From positions 24,384-88,383 of the forward strand of contig NZ_NRRY01000021.1 of the NCBI RefSeq assembly GCF_016583905.1: 64,000 nt of DNA, given 5' to 3'. Shown piece by piece: positions 45,406-54,696 of this stretch (positions are counted from its first letter, which is position 1; each line of letters starts with the position of its first letter). A model generated the notes under the pieces. That model did not search any database. It was not told the origin of the DNA and saw only the letters and a list, made by a program, of their open reading frames with translations. The position numbers and the translations under genes are program-made. This DNA is from Lamprobacter modestohalophilus (lineage in GTDB: Bacteria > Pseudomonadota > Gammaproteobacteria > Chromatiales > Chromatiaceae).

Positions 45406-47790
45406 TCAGAACGGCCAGACCCAATCGTCGACCTCGGGCTTGTCGATGCCGTACTCATGGGCATAGTTGCGGCAGTCGATCTGCATGTCCTTGAGTCGTT
45501 CCATCACATGCGCGCCTGCTACTTGCAGCCGCGGCACGCGCTTGATCACATCCATCGCCAGTGTGAAACGATCGATCTCGTTTTCGATCGCCAGCTCCAG
45601 CGGCGTATTGATGTTGCCGCGCTCCTTGTAGCCGCGCACATGCAGGTTCTTGTGATTGGTGCGCCGATAGGCCAACCGATGGATCAGCCAAGGATAGCCG
45701 TGGAAGTTGAAGATGACTGGCCGATCCTTGGTGAACAGGCTATCGAAATCGGCATCGGTGAGGCCGTGCGGATGCTCATTCGGGGTGGTGATCCGGAACA
45801 GGTCGACGACGTTGATGAAGCGGATCTTGACATCATCGAAGTGCTCGCGCAGCAGCGCGGTGGCGGCGAGCGCCTCCTTGGTCGGGATATCGCCGCAGCC
45901 GACCAATACCGCGTCCGGCTCCTCACCCTGATCATTACTGGCCCAGTCCCAGATGCCGAGGCCCTTGGTGCAGTGCTTGATGGCGGCGTCCATGTCTAGG
46001 TATTGCAGATGATTCTGCTTGTCGGCGACGATGACATTGATGTCATCGCGACTCTGCAGGCAGTGATCCACGGTCGAGAGCAGGCTGTTGACGTCTGGCG
46101 GCAGATAGATGCGCGTGACCTCCGGGTTCTTGTTCACCACCACGTCGAGGAAGCCGGGGTCCTGATGGGTGAAGCCATTGTGATCCTGGCGCCAGACGGT
46201 CGAGGTGATCAGCAGATTGAGCGACGAGATGCGTGCGCGCCAGGGGATGTCCTCGCAGATCGCCAGCCATTTTGCATGCTGGTTGTACATGCTGTCGATG
46301 ACATGGACGAAGGCCTCGTAGGTGGCGAAGAAGCCGTGGCGGCCGGTCAGCAGATAGCCCTCGTACCAGCCCTCGAGGGTGTGCTCGGAGAGCATCTCGA
46401 GCACGCGGCCGTCGGGTGACAGCTCGCCGCCGTCGGCATCCTCATCCTTATAGTCGCAGAGCCAGAGCTTTTTGGAGACCTCGTAGATCGCGTCGAGCTT
46501 GTTCGAGCTGTTCTCGTCTGGGCCGAAGACACGGAAATTGTCCATGTTCTTCGCCATCAGGTCGCGCAGCAGCGCGCCGATCGGCTTGGTGTTCATGTGC
46601 CGGATGGTGCCGGGCTTGTCGACCGGGATCGCATAGTCGCGGAAGTCCGGTCGGCGTAGCGCCCGGCGTAAGAGCCCACCGTTGGCATGCGGATTCGCGC
46701 TCATGCGCAGGGTGCCGCTGGGCGCGAGGGCCTTGAGCTCAGGGATCAGTCGGCCGTTCGCGTCAAACAGCTCCTCCGGCTTGTAGCTACGCATCCAGGC
46801 TTCGAGCTGCTGTAGATGTGCCGGATTATTATGCATGCCGGCGAGCGGCACCTGATGCGCGCGCCAGAAGCCTTCGACCTTGTGGCCGTCGACCTCCTCG
46901 GGTCCAGTCCAGCCCTTGGGGGTGCGCAGCACGATCATCGGCCAATGGCCGCGGGTCGCCTTGCCCGAGCTGCGCGCCTCGTCTTGCAGCGCCTTGATCT
47001 CGGCGTAGCAGCTATCCAGCGTATCGGCCATCAGCCGGTGCATCGTCATCGGGTCATCGCCCTCGACGAAGTGCGGCGTCCAGCCATAGCCGCGCATTAG
47101 GCTCGCCAACTCCTCGTTCGGGATGCGCGAGAGCAGGGTCGGGTTGTTGATCTTGTAACCGTTGAGATGCAGGATCGGCAGCACCGCGCCGTCGCGGATC
47201 GGGTTCAGGAACTTGGCCGAATGCCAGCTCGTCGCGAGCGGGCCGGTCTCGGCCTCGCCGTCGCCGACCGCGACCGTCACCAGCAGGTCGGGGTTATCGA
47301 AAGCAGCGCCGAAGGCATGCGAGATCGAATAGCCGAGTTCGCCGCCCTCGTGGATCGAGCCGGGGGTCTCGGGGGTGCAGTGGCTGCCAATGCCGCCGGG
47401 GAACGAGAACTGCTTGAAGAAGGCCTGCATGCCGGCCTCGTCCTCGCTCTTGTTCGGGTAGATCTCGGAGTAGGTGCCTTCCAGATAGACCGGCGCCAAG
47501 ACGCCAGGGGCGCCATGCCCGGGCCCGGCGAGGAAGATCGCTTCTTGCTGATGGGTGTTGATGAGCCGGTTCATGTGTACGTACATGAAGGCCAGGCCCG
47601 GGCTGGAGCCCCAGTGGCCGAGCAGACGTTGCTTCAGATGATCCTCACGCAGCGGCTCGCGCAGCAGCGGGTTGTCGCGCAGATAAATCATGCCGGCCGC
47701 GAGATAGCAGCAGGCGCGCCAGTAGGCGTCGATCTTCTCGAGCTGAGCCTGGTTGAGGGTCGTGGAAACAGTGGTGTTTTCTTCGGCCAT
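45406..47790 (-). CDS. xfp: Xylulose-5-phosphate/fructose-6-phosphate phosphoketolase
   Basis: A 794-residue TPP enzyme that splits xylulose-5-P (and often fructose-6-P) into acetyl phosphate and an aldose phosphate. Signatures: [56 protein letters not shown], and [19 protein letters not shown]. Starts at ATG with AGGAGATCATC ahead. It is upstream of glgP in the same direction, a pairing that would send glycogen carbon toward acetyl phosphate without a CO2 loss. A three-unit 12-bp degenerate repeat lies in its leader. Confidence 0.97.
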   Translation of the reverse strand: MAEENTTVSTTLNQAQLEKIDAYWRACCYLAAGMIYLRDNPLLREPLREDHLKQRLLGHWGSSPGLAFMYVHMNRLINTHQQEAIFLAGPGHGAPGVLAPVYLEGTYSEIYPNKSEDEAGMQAFFKQFSFPGGIGSHCTPETPGSIHEGGELGYSISHAFGAAFDNPDLLVTVAVGDGEAETGPLATSWHSAKFLNPIRDGAVLPILHLNGYKINNPTLLSRIPNEELASLMRGYGWTPHFVEGDDPMTMHRLMADTLDSCYAEIKALQDEARSSGKATRGHWPMIVLRTPKGWTGPEEVDGHKVEGFWRAHQVPLAGMHNNPAHLQQLEAWMRSYKPEELFDANGRLIPELKALAPSGTLRMSANPHANGGLLRRALRRPDFRDYAIPVDKPGTIRHMNTKPIGALLRDLMAKNMDNFRVFGPDENSSNKLDAIYEVSKKLWLCDYKDEDADGGELSPDGRVLEMLSEHTLEGWYEGYLLTGRHGFFATYEAFVHVIDSMYNQHAKWLAICEDIPWRARISSLNLLITSTVWRQDHNGFTHQDPGFLDVVVNKNPEVTRIYLPPDVNSLLSTVDHCLQSRDDINVIVADKQNHLQYLDMDAAIKHCTKGLGIWDWASNDQGEEPDAVLVGCGDIPTKEALAATALLREHFDDVKIRFINVVDLFRITTPNEHPHGLTDADFDSLFTKDRPVIFNFHGYPWLIHRLAYRRTNHKNLHVRGYKERGNINTPLELAIENEIDRFTLAMDVIKRVPRLQVAGAHVMERLKDMQIDCRNYAHEYGIDKPEVDDWVWPF

Positions 47791-47817
47791 GATGATCTCC
47801 TGAGCTCGCGGTGTTGT

Positions 47818-47853
47818 GGATCAGGTAATGGACCAGGTTATGGTTCAAGTTAG
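47818..47853. repeat. Three degenerate 12-bp units upstream of xfp
   Basis: GGATCAGGTAAT, GGACCAGGTTAT, GGTTCAAGTTAG. It lies 28-63 bp upstream of the xfp start. Confidence 0.65.
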
Positions 47854-47898
47854 AACGTTTCAGTGAACATTTGGTGACGCTAACGGACGTAGCGCGTC

Positions 47899-47939
47899 GC
47901 CACCCCAGACGATGAAGCGCTTGTTTTACGGTAACCTTA
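47899..47939 (+). repeat. Dispersed intergenic element, copy C
   Basis: GCCACCCCAGACGATGAAGC followed by GCTTGTTTTACGGTAACCTT. The best-conserved copy; compare 14889, 14943 and 21556. It lies between the divergent xfp and ppk2 genes, pointing toward ppk2. Confidence 0.75.
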
Positions 47940-48162
47940 GTCTAAGGCTGGGTTCTGGCAACTGGGGGCTTGCGCTTGGATTGCAGGGTTGTTGCGGCGA
48001 TGGTCTCTCTCCACCTCGGCCTCTCGATCGACATGTTGTCGTCTTCTTTTTGTCATCAACCTCTGTCAATCTTCTGTCACTCTAAATTGATCAATCGCTG
48101 TTGCCCGACCCGACTGCGACCGGTCCGGCGGCGGCGCTGATGTTCGAAGCCAGGAGCAATCT

Positions 48163-49083
48163 GTGAACGACACCAGTGCGGACCTCGGAGGAATGGATTG
48201 GTTGAAGGCTGAGCTTGAGGCGGAGCTCGATGAAGACTACGAGCTTGAGCTGTCAGAGCCTGCGCTATCGCTCGAGCTGAGACGGATCTACAAGAAGCGG
48301 CATCCAGCAACGCTGGATCGGGCGACCTACTTCAAGGCCTTGCTGGCCCTGCAGGCCGAGCTGATCAAGCTTCAAGACTGGGTGGAGCATACCGGCGAAA
48401 AGATCGCCATCATTTTTGAGGGGCGCGATGCCGCTGGCAAAGGCGGCGTGATCAAGCGCATCACGCAGCGGTTGAATCCTCGCGTCTGTCGGGTCGTGGC
48501 GCTGACCAAGCCCAGTGATCGCGAGCGCACGCAATGGTATTTCCAGCGCTATGTGCCGCATCTGCCGTCGGGCGGTGAGATCGTGCTCTTCGATCGCTCT
48601 TGGTACAACCGCTCCGGTGTTGAGCGTGTGATGGGGTTTGCCACGCCCGATCAGGTCGAGCAGTTCTTTCAGGATGTCCCGGAGTTCGAGCGGATGCTGG
48701 TGCGCTCCGGGATTCGGCTGGTCAAGTACTGGTTCTCGATCACCGATGAAGAGCAGCAGCTGCGGTTCTTGATGCGCATCCATGATCCGCTCAAGCAGTG
48801 GAAGCTGAGCCCGATGGACCTGCAGTCGCGGGTGCGTTGGGAGGACTACACCAAGGCTAAGGAGGAGACCTTTGCCCGCACCAACATCCCAGAATCGCCC
48901 TGGTTCATCGTCGAGGCCAATGACAAGAAGCGCGCGCGATTGAACTGCATCCATCACTTGCTGGATCAGATCCCCTATGGGGATGTCCCGCACGAGTCGA
49001 TCACGCTGCCGGATCGCGTCTTCAGCCCTGATTATGACCGGGCTGTGCTGCCGAACGAACTCTTCGTGCCCGCGCGATACTGA
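48163..49083 (+). CDS. ppk2: Polyphosphate kinase 2 family protein
   Basis: A 306-residue PPK2, which moves phosphate between polyphosphate and nucleotides. P-loop FEGRDAAGKGGVIKRI, Walker B LFDRSWYNRSGVERVMGFA, and lid motif TKPSDRERTQWYFQRYVPHL are intact. The one-domain length and motifs fit class I enzymes (ADP to ATP preferred) but the class is not certain. GTG start with AGGAG 8-12 bp upstream. With pstSCAB 10 kb away it indicates polyphosphate storage. Confidence 0.95.
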   Translation: MNDTSADLGGMDWLKAELEAELDEDYELELSEPALSLELRRIYKKRHPATLDRATYFKALLALQAELIKLQDWVEHTGEKIAIIFEGRDAAGKGGVIKRITQRLNPRVCRVVALTKPSDRERTQWYFQRYVPHLPSGGEIVLFDRSWYNRSGVERVMGFATPDQVEQFFQDVPEFERMLVRSGIRLVKYWFSITDEEQQLRFLMRIHDPLKQWKLSPMDLQSRVRWEDYTKAKEETFARTNIPESPWFIVEANDKKRARLNCIHHLLDQIPYGDVPHESITLPDRVFSPDYDRAVLPNELFVPARY

Positions 49084-49277
49084 CTTTACCTGCTCGCCCT
49101 CGATCAGTGGGTCTAGCAGCATCAGGCTTGCCGGCAATCGCCTTAGTGCGACGGCCGAGACGGCCCGCCCCGCCTGCAGTGCTGACGCCGGCCATATCGA
49201 CTGACATCTGCCCCGGCCAGACGGAGCCGATCGTCATGCCACTACTCCGCCGACCGGGTCTCAGCTAGACTCCCAGT

Positions 49278-50228
49278 ATGCGCCACCCCATCGACCCCAA
49301 GATCGACTGCGTCTTCAAAGCCCTACTCGGCGCCGAGACCAACCGCGCGCTGCTGATCCACTTCCTCAACGCCATGCTCGGCGCCGAGCTGCCCGCCCCG
49401 ATCAGCAACGTCGAGATCCTTAACCCCTACAACGAGCGCGAATTCCTCGACGACAAGCTCAGCGTCGTCGATGTAAAGGCCCGCGATGATCAGGGCGGTC
49501 TGCACCAGATCGAGATCCAGCTGTTGAGCTATCGCGACCTGCCCGCGCGCATCAGCTATGGCTGGGCCGATCTCTACAGCTCCCAGCTCAGCAGCGGCGA
49601 GTCCTACACCAAGCTCAAGCCCACCTACGCCATCTGGCTGCTCGCCCAGGACTTGCTTCCGGACCCTGATCGCTACCTGCACGATTTTCGCCTGCGCGAC
49701 GCCCAAGGCCGCAGTCTGGTCGATCACGGCGGCATCTGGCTCTTAGAACTGAACAAATTCCACGCTGAGCGGGTCAGCACCGAGCAAGAGCGTTGGCTAA
49801 AATTCTTCAAGGAAGGCGCCACCCTCGACCGCGAGGCGCTCCCCCCTTGGATGCAGACCCCCGAGATGAGGCAAGCCATGAGCACCCTAGAACGCTTTTC
49901 CGATAAAGACCGTGCCTACCATGCCTATCAAGCGCGACAGAACTACCTGCGTCAGCAGATGAGTATCCAGCAAGAGCTGGACGAGCGCCGGGCTGAAATT
50001 GAGCAAGCAAAGCAAACGGCCGAACGTGAGCGCCAGGCGGCCGAACGTGAGCGCCAGGCGGCTGAGCATGAGCGCCAGGCGGCTGAGCAAGCTCGAGCGG
50101 GCGAAGCGCAGGCGCGCATGGCGCTTGAACAAGAGCAGGGCGCACTCAAGCTAGAACGCGCGGCCAAGGAATCCGCCCTAGCCGAGCTTGAGCGTCTCAA
50201 GGCACAACTGCGCGGCGCAACGGATTAG
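49278..50228 (+). CDS. Rpn family / PD-(D/E)XK nuclease transposase-like protein
   Basis: A 316-residue protein starting MRHPIDPKIDCVFKALLGAE, the usual start of the Rpn/PDDEXK_2 family. Nuclease residues appear in DDKLSVVDVKARDDQGGLHQ and IEIQ (D and ExQ/K strand). The C terminus is a coiled coil of AERERQAAERERQAAE repeats. Family members promote RecA-independent recombination and are often mobile; it may act on foreign or damaged DNA. It sits directly before the mazEF remnant, 2 bp from its frame. Confidence 0.88.
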   Translation: MRHPIDPKIDCVFKALLGAETNRALLIHFLNAMLGAELPAPISNVEILNPYNEREFLDDKLSVVDVKARDDQGGLHQIEIQLLSYRDLPARISYGWADLYSSQLSSGESYTKLKPTYAIWLLAQDLLPDPDRYLHDFRLRDAQGRSLVDHGGIWLLELNKFHAERVSTEQERWLKFFKEGATLDREALPPWMQTPEMRQAMSTLERFSDKDRAYHAYQARQNYLRQQMSIQQELDERRAEIEQAKQTAERERQAAERERQAAEHERQAAEQARAGEAQARMALEQEQGALKLERAAKESALAELERLKAQLRGATD

Positions 50229-50230
50229 CC

Positions 50231-50407
50231 GTGGCGGCGGGCCTACAGCTTCCCCTGGATCAGGCTGTCGAAATCCGCGCGGAAAATGGGCGGGTGATCA
50301 TCGAGCCTGCGCCTCCGAGCTACGTCCTTGAGGACTTGCTATCGGGCATCACACCGCAGAACCGTCATGACGAACAGGATTTCGGTCGCGCCGAAGGATC
50401 CCTTTGA
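50231..50407 (+). pseudogene. MazE antitoxin fragment (N terminus missing)
   Basis: The frame reads AAGLQLPLDQAVEIRAENGR then VIIEPAPPSYVLEDLLSGIT and PQNRHDEQDFG. This is the MazE end of the AbrB-fold and its toxin-binding tail (LxxLLxGITPENRH). The usual first 20 residues (LxKWGNSLGVRIP) are absent; instead the frame opens directly after the Rpn gene stop. A GTG at 50231 could start translation but would give an incomplete DNA-binding fold. Confidence 0.75.
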
Positions 50408-50567
50408 GGTCAGGCTTGAAGGCAGCGCGGCAACCGGCGTTGCACTCGCCGACCAAGTCAAGAGTCTCGACTGGAAAAGTCGGCAGGCAGAGCGTAAAGG
50501 AGCCGCAAGTGCGGTGGAGCTTGCCGACATCAGGGCAAAAATGATAACGCTATTGCGGCTGGGCTGA
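50367..50567 (+). pseudogene. MazF toxin fragment (C-terminal part only)
   Basis: MTNRISVAPKDPFEVRL leads into GVALADQVKSLDWKSRQAER, the conserved end of MazF RNases (xxLxDQvkSLDWraRxA). About 45 N-terminal residues are missing, including the nucleic-acid-binding start. It overlaps the end of the mazE fragment in another frame, which places the deletion junction near 50365-50400. The toxin should be inactive. Confidence 0.75.
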
Positions 50568-52397
50568 GGCTCCGCGAAACCGCTGGCTCTCCGCTAACGC
50601 TCGCCCAGCCGAGGTGCTACGCCAAACCAAGCGCTCGAAGCCGAGTGCGACCACAGCATGGGTGTGCAGATGCAAGCGCTCGCCATAGGCCTGCTCCAGG
50701 CTTTGTCGGTAGCGGGCAAGCTGGGCCTCGGCGGCATCCAAGCAGGCGGCGACCTTGGGCTGGGCGCTGAGCGCCGCGTGTGACAGCTCGCGCAGACTCT
50801 GCGCGTCCAGTCCGAGCTCCTGAAGACCCAGGTATTTGAACTCAAACAGGTGGTCGAGCAGGGCGAAGCGGCGCATCTCCTCGCGCACGATCAAGGAGAG
50901 ATCGGCATGGCCGCGCGCGATGGCGGTCTCGGAGTCCATGACGTAGAAGATATCGGCAAACAGCGCGACCAGGAACACGGTCTTGACGGTCAGCTCATTG
51001 GACCAGCGGTAGTCACGGTTATCGAAGACACGCAAGTGGTTGGCCTCCAGCACCTCGACCAAGGGGGCGAGGTCGCCCTCCGCGTACAGGGCTTTGGCGG
51101 CCTGACGGAGGCTTTCGCGCTCGGGGTAGTTGGGGAAGCGCTGGTCACGGAATTTCTCGACATAGAGCTTGCGGATGACCAGGTTGGGAATCCCCATGAC
51201 CAATTCGCCGAATGGGGTCTGGTCCTTGAGGGTTAGCGCGCCAAGAAAGTACAGCAGGGAACCGAGATAGGGCGCGTCCTTGGGCGCACGACGCAGGTCC
51301 TCGACACCAAAACGGTGCGCCAGGCTGGCGATGACCGGCGGGTGCTCGGGGTCGAGCGCGGCGCCGATGAGTTCCGCCCCATGCGGCTGACGGGCGACAA
51401 AGTCGATGCGGTTGCGGTCCATCGCCAGGTTGCTGTCGAGCATTTCGCGCGGGGGCGCGCCGGTGGTGGCCAAGGCCTCGAAAAAGTAGAGCGCCAGAGT
51501 GGGATTGTAGAGACCAGGACCAGGCTCATAGCCGAAGCGGTAACCGTTGTACCAGATGCGCATGGTCTCGAGCATACGGCTGGACCAGCGCTGATCGCGT
51601 TGTTGCTCGACGGCCAGTTGATCCAGCACGGCCGCGATTTCGCCTTCGCTGAAGCCGCACAAATCGACAAAGCGGGCATCGAGGCTCAGGTCTTTCGATA
51701 CGTTGTAACCGCTGGAGATATCGGCAAGCACCACCGGTGAGACACCGGTGATGAACACCCGGTCGATGCCTTGGCCTGAGGCCAGCGATTTGACCGCCTT
51801 GAAGAGGGTCTTGAGCAGACCTTCCCCGGAGACCAAGGCCTCGTAGTCCGCGCTGCGCCCATGCATCAGCTCATTGGCGAAGTTGTCGTACTCATCGATC
51901 AGCAGGTAGAGGTCATGGCCCTGAGCACGTGCGGCATTCACCACAGAAGCTAGGGCGACTAGGCCATTGTCTTCACGCAACCCAAGCGCTGGTGCACCGA
52001 GATCGGTTCCGCCAAGATGTTTGCGGTAATGCTGAAAGAAGCCTTTGGCTTGGCTATTGAGGTGATCGTGCAGCGCCTGGCGAATCTCAGCTAGATTGCC
52101 GCTGGCATCGACCATGGAAAAGTCCCAGCGCAGCACGAAGTAGTGATTGCGCCGCGCCGTGGGGTCTTGGCCGATGGCGAGTGATCCAAACAGGGCGTCG
52201 AATTCCGCAACACGCGCGAGATCGTAGTAGTTCTCGAGCGTCGTGAGCCAGGCGGTCTTGCCAAAGCGGCGCGGGCGCAGAAACAGCAGCTGCTTGCCCG
52301 CCTCCTCCAGCGTGCGGATGCGGTCGGTGCGATCGGCATAGTAGTAGCCTTCGCAGCGAATGGCATGGAAATCAGCGGTGCCGTAAGGGAATTTCAT
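50550..52397 (-). CDS. AAA-ATPase-like / PD-(D/E)XK nuclease domain protein (DUF1703)
   Basis: A 615-residue protein with MKFPYGTADFHAIRCEGYYY, degenerate P-loop FLRPRRFGKTAWLTTLENYYD, Walker-B-like LYLLIDEYDNFANELM, then FITGVSPVVLADISSGYNVS. The C-terminal part (ALFADIFYVMDSETAIARGH, FEFKYLGLQELGLDA) is the PD-(D/E)XK region typical of PF09820/PF08011 proteins. These are common in accessory regions and presumed defence or regulatory, with no proven role. I chose the ATG at 52397; the frame continues 609 bp upstream but mirrors mgtE there. Confidence 0.9.
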   Translation of the reverse strand: MKFPYGTADFHAIRCEGYYYADRTDRIRTLEEAGKQLLFLRPRRFGKTAWLTTLENYYDLARVAEFDALFGSLAIGQDPTARRNHYFVLRWDFSMVDASGNLAEIRQALHDHLNSQAKGFFQHYRKHLGGTDLGAPALGLREDNGLVALASVVNAARAQGHDLYLLIDEYDNFANELMHGRSADYEALVSGEGLLKTLFKAVKSLASGQGIDRVFITGVSPVVLADISSGYNVSKDLSLDARFVDLCGFSEGEIAAVLDQLAVEQQRDQRWSSRMLETMRIWYNGYRFGYEPGPGLYNPTLALYFFEALATTGAPPREMLDSNLAMDRNRIDFVARQPHGAELIGAALDPEHPPVIASLAHRFGVEDLRRAPKDAPYLGSLLYFLGALTLKDQTPFGELVMGIPNLVIRKLYVEKFRDQRFPNYPERESLRQAAKALYAEGDLAPLVEVLEANHLRVFDNRDYRWSNELTVKTVFLVALFADIFYVMDSETAIARGHADLSLIVREEMRRFALLDHLFEFKYLGLQELGLDAQSLRELSHAALSAQPKVAACLDAAEAQLARYRQSLEQAYGERLHLHTHAVVALGFERLVWRSTSAGRALAESQRFRGASAQPQ

Positions 52398-52887
52398 GGC
52401 GAATGACCGAGCAGCGAGGCTTGCGGACAGTATAGAAGAGCTGGCAGTTGACGCCGAGGGATGAAAAATCCTAGCTCTTCTCGTCTGTTCTGCTGCTTGC
52501 CGCTGTGGTAAGCAACGACGCTGCCGCCGGGCAAGCATCAATCGCAAATCCCCGGTCATTCCGTAGAACACGAGGCCAAGCCCCATCAGCATGCCGCCAA
52601 CTGGGGGAGGCGCGTCAGCCAGTCGATCTGGGCGGTACTGACATCGGTTGAATATCCGCTCCGAAACGCGCAGCTTGAGCCGGTATGGTTCGTGCTCCAT
52701 CAAGGCGATGGGCTGCTTGAGCAGGTCGAGTGCGGCGCTGCGCTCCAGCGGCTCAATAGGCGTCTTGAGCACCGGTGCCAGACGCTCGATCTTTTCTGCA
52801 CGCCAGCGCGTCATGCGGGCGGGGCGTCGAGACCCATTGACTTGGCGGAGCAATGACTTGGCGGAGCAATGACTTGGCGGAACATCC
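52398..52887. other. Intergenic region before mgtE
   Basis: 490 bp between divergent genes without a supported gene. Its reverse strand stays open and encodes LIALMEHEPYRLKLRVSERI and GLVFYGMTGDLRLMLARR, which could be residue of a lost gene, but I recognise no family. The 16-bp repeat at 52838-52885 ends the region. Confidence 0.5.
52838..52885. repeat. Three 16-bp units abutting the mgtE start
   Basis: TGACTTGGCGGAGCAA twice (52838, 52854), then TGACTTGGCGGAACAT (52870). Each unit carries GGCGGA, a possible Shine-Dalgarno-like element; the last one is 6 bp before the mgtE ATG. Confidence 0.95.
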
Positions 52888-54561
52888 ATGATGAGCACAG
52901 AGCACGAGAATGCGATCCAGACTGAGGGCGACCTGCTGCGCGATGCCTTGGCGCGCAGTAAACGCAAACGCGTTCGGCGCATCCTCAGGACTATGCACCC
53001 CGCCAAGATCGCCAGTCTGCTCGAGACATTAACGCCGCTGCAGCGCGTCGCCGTCTGGCAGCAAATCGATGAGCCGCACGAGGCAAAGGTCCTTGCCCAC
53101 CTGTCGCCAACGATGCGCGACGAACTGAGGCGGGAGGGCGATCAAGACGGTCTCGACGATCAGGACGACCAGGGCCAGACGTCGAGCACCAAGACGCTGG
53201 CCGACGCGGCCGGTGAGTCTAAGCCGGCCGTGCAGACGCAGCTCAGGTTGGTGCTGGAGGCGCTCGAGGCCGGTAAGCTCAAACGGATCGCCCGGCTGTT
53301 CCGCAAGCTGCATCCGGCGCGCATTGCTGGTTTGTTGGAGTCGCTGCCGGCCGCTCAGCGCGTTGTGGCCTGGGACATGGTGGATCACGAGCGTGCCGGT
53401 AAGGTTCTGCGCCATCTACACGAAGAGGTCCGCCGGCGGCTCGCTGCCGAGATGGATCTGGATGACCTGGTCGAGTCGGCCCGCGGCCTCGAGCCCGACG
53501 ATCTGGTCGACCTGATCCAGGATCTGCCGGCCAAGCTCGGACGGGAGATCCTGCTGGCGCTGAACCGGCGTGAGCGCGAGCGCGTCGAGTCGATGCTGTC
53601 TTACGACGAAGAGAGCGCGGGCGGCCTGATGAACCTCGATCAGATTGCTGTCCGCGCCGAGATCAGCGTCGGCACACTCCTGCGCTACCTGCGCGTGCTC
53701 GATGTGCTGCCGCCGAATACAGACAAGTTCTTCATCGTCGACCGCAAGGGGCGCTACCAAGGCATCCTCCGTGCCGACCGAGTCCTGACCGCGCGCCCAG
53801 AAACCTCGATCGCGGATCTAATGGAAACCGATTTCGAGCCGGTGTCGGTGGATCAGCCGGGCGAGGATCTGGCGCGCCGATTCGAGGATCAAGACCTGAT
53901 TTCGGTTCCAGTGATCGACGCCGGCGGCCATCTGCTCGGACGCATCACCATCGACGATATCGTCGACCTGATCCGTGAGCAAGGCGAGCGCTCGATGCTG
54001 GGACTGGCCGGCTTGGATGAGGAGACCGACATGTTCGCTCCGGTCCTGTCCAGCAGCCGTCGACGCGCGGTCTGGCTCGGTATCAACCTCCTCACCGCGT
54101 TCTTGGCGGCAGGGGTGATCGGCCTTTTTGAAGGCACCCTGGAGCAGGTCGTCGCGCTTGCGGTGCTGATGCCGATCGTCGCCAGCATGGGTGGCATCGC
54201 CGGCAGCCAGACCCTGACCCTGGTGATTCGCGGACTCGCAACCGGCCAGTTGGTCGCTGGCAATGCCCGCATCCTGATGCTCAAGGAGGTTGGTATCGGC
54301 GTGCTGAATGGGCTGCTGTGGGCGGTGGTCGTGGCCGCGCTGTCCATCCTCTGGTTCGGTCAGTGGGCCATTGGCGCCGTGATTGGCGTCGCGATCCTGC
54401 TGAATCTGCTCTGCGCTGCGCTGGCTGGGGTCGTCATCCCGCTGGTGATGCGAAGACTAGGCATTGATCCGGCCCTGGCCGGCAGCGTGGTGTTGACCAC
54501 CGTGACCGATGTGGTCGGGTTCTTTGCCTTCCTCGGTTTGGCGACCTTGGTGCTGTTGTAG
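52888..54561 (+). CDS. mgtE: Magnesium transporter MgtE with repeated N-terminal domain
   Basis: A 557-residue channel-like Mg2+ importer. Two versions of the MgtE_N helical unit are present: residues about 20-85 (RRILRTMHPAKIASLLETLT) and about 120-210 (RIARLFRKLHPARIAGLLES). Then come the CBS pair (ESAGGLMNLDQIAV, DRKGRYQGILRADRVL, LISVPVIDAGGHLLGRITIDD) and five membrane helices with the conserved VVALAVLMPIVASMGGIAGSQ region. Ordinary MgtE has one such N domain, about 450 aa in all. The start is at a double ATG directly after the 16-bp repeat. Confidence 0.93.
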   Translation: MMSTEHENAIQTEGDLLRDALARSKRKRVRRILRTMHPAKIASLLETLTPLQRVAVWQQIDEPHEAKVLAHLSPTMRDELRREGDQDGLDDQDDQGQTSSTKTLADAAGESKPAVQTQLRLVLEALEAGKLKRIARLFRKLHPARIAGLLESLPAAQRVVAWDMVDHERAGKVLRHLHEEVRRRLAAEMDLDDLVESARGLEPDDLVDLIQDLPAKLGREILLALNRRERERVESMLSYDEESAGGLMNLDQIAVRAEISVGTLLRYLRVLDVLPPNTDKFFIVDRKGRYQGILRADRVLTARPETSIADLMETDFEPVSVDQPGEDLARRFEDQDLISVPVIDAGGHLLGRITIDDIVDLIREQGERSMLGLAGLDEETDMFAPVLSSSRRRAVWLGINLLTAFLAAGVIGLFEGTLEQVVALAVLMPIVASMGGIAGSQTLTLVIRGLATGQLVAGNARILMLKEVGIGVLNGLLWAVVVAALSILWFGQWAIGAVIGVAILLNLLCAALAGVVIPLVMRRLGIDPALAGSVVLTTVTDVVGFFAFLGLATLVLL

Positions 54562-54696
54562 TCAGGCCTGTTGCGCTCGCTGCTCGCGAGGCTCCGCCTC
54601 AGTCCGACGCGTCATGATGTTGCTGCACTGCACGCAAGCTTGACTCATCTGCAAGCCTTCGGGGCCGTCAAGCAATCGAGCGACCTGCACTCGCGG

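Larger units (their letters stand above)
47791..48162. other. Intergenic region between xfp and ppk2
   Basis: This 372-bp divergent region contains the 12-bp repeats (47818-47853) and the dispersed element (47899-47939). The remainder shows no gene; promoters for both genes should lie here but none is unmistakable. Confidence 0.6.

Noticed and set aside
52398..53006. N-terminal extension of the AAA-ATPase gene to 53006
   Set aside because: The first 40 codons lie antisense to mgtE, and the family begins at MKFPYGTADF (52397).
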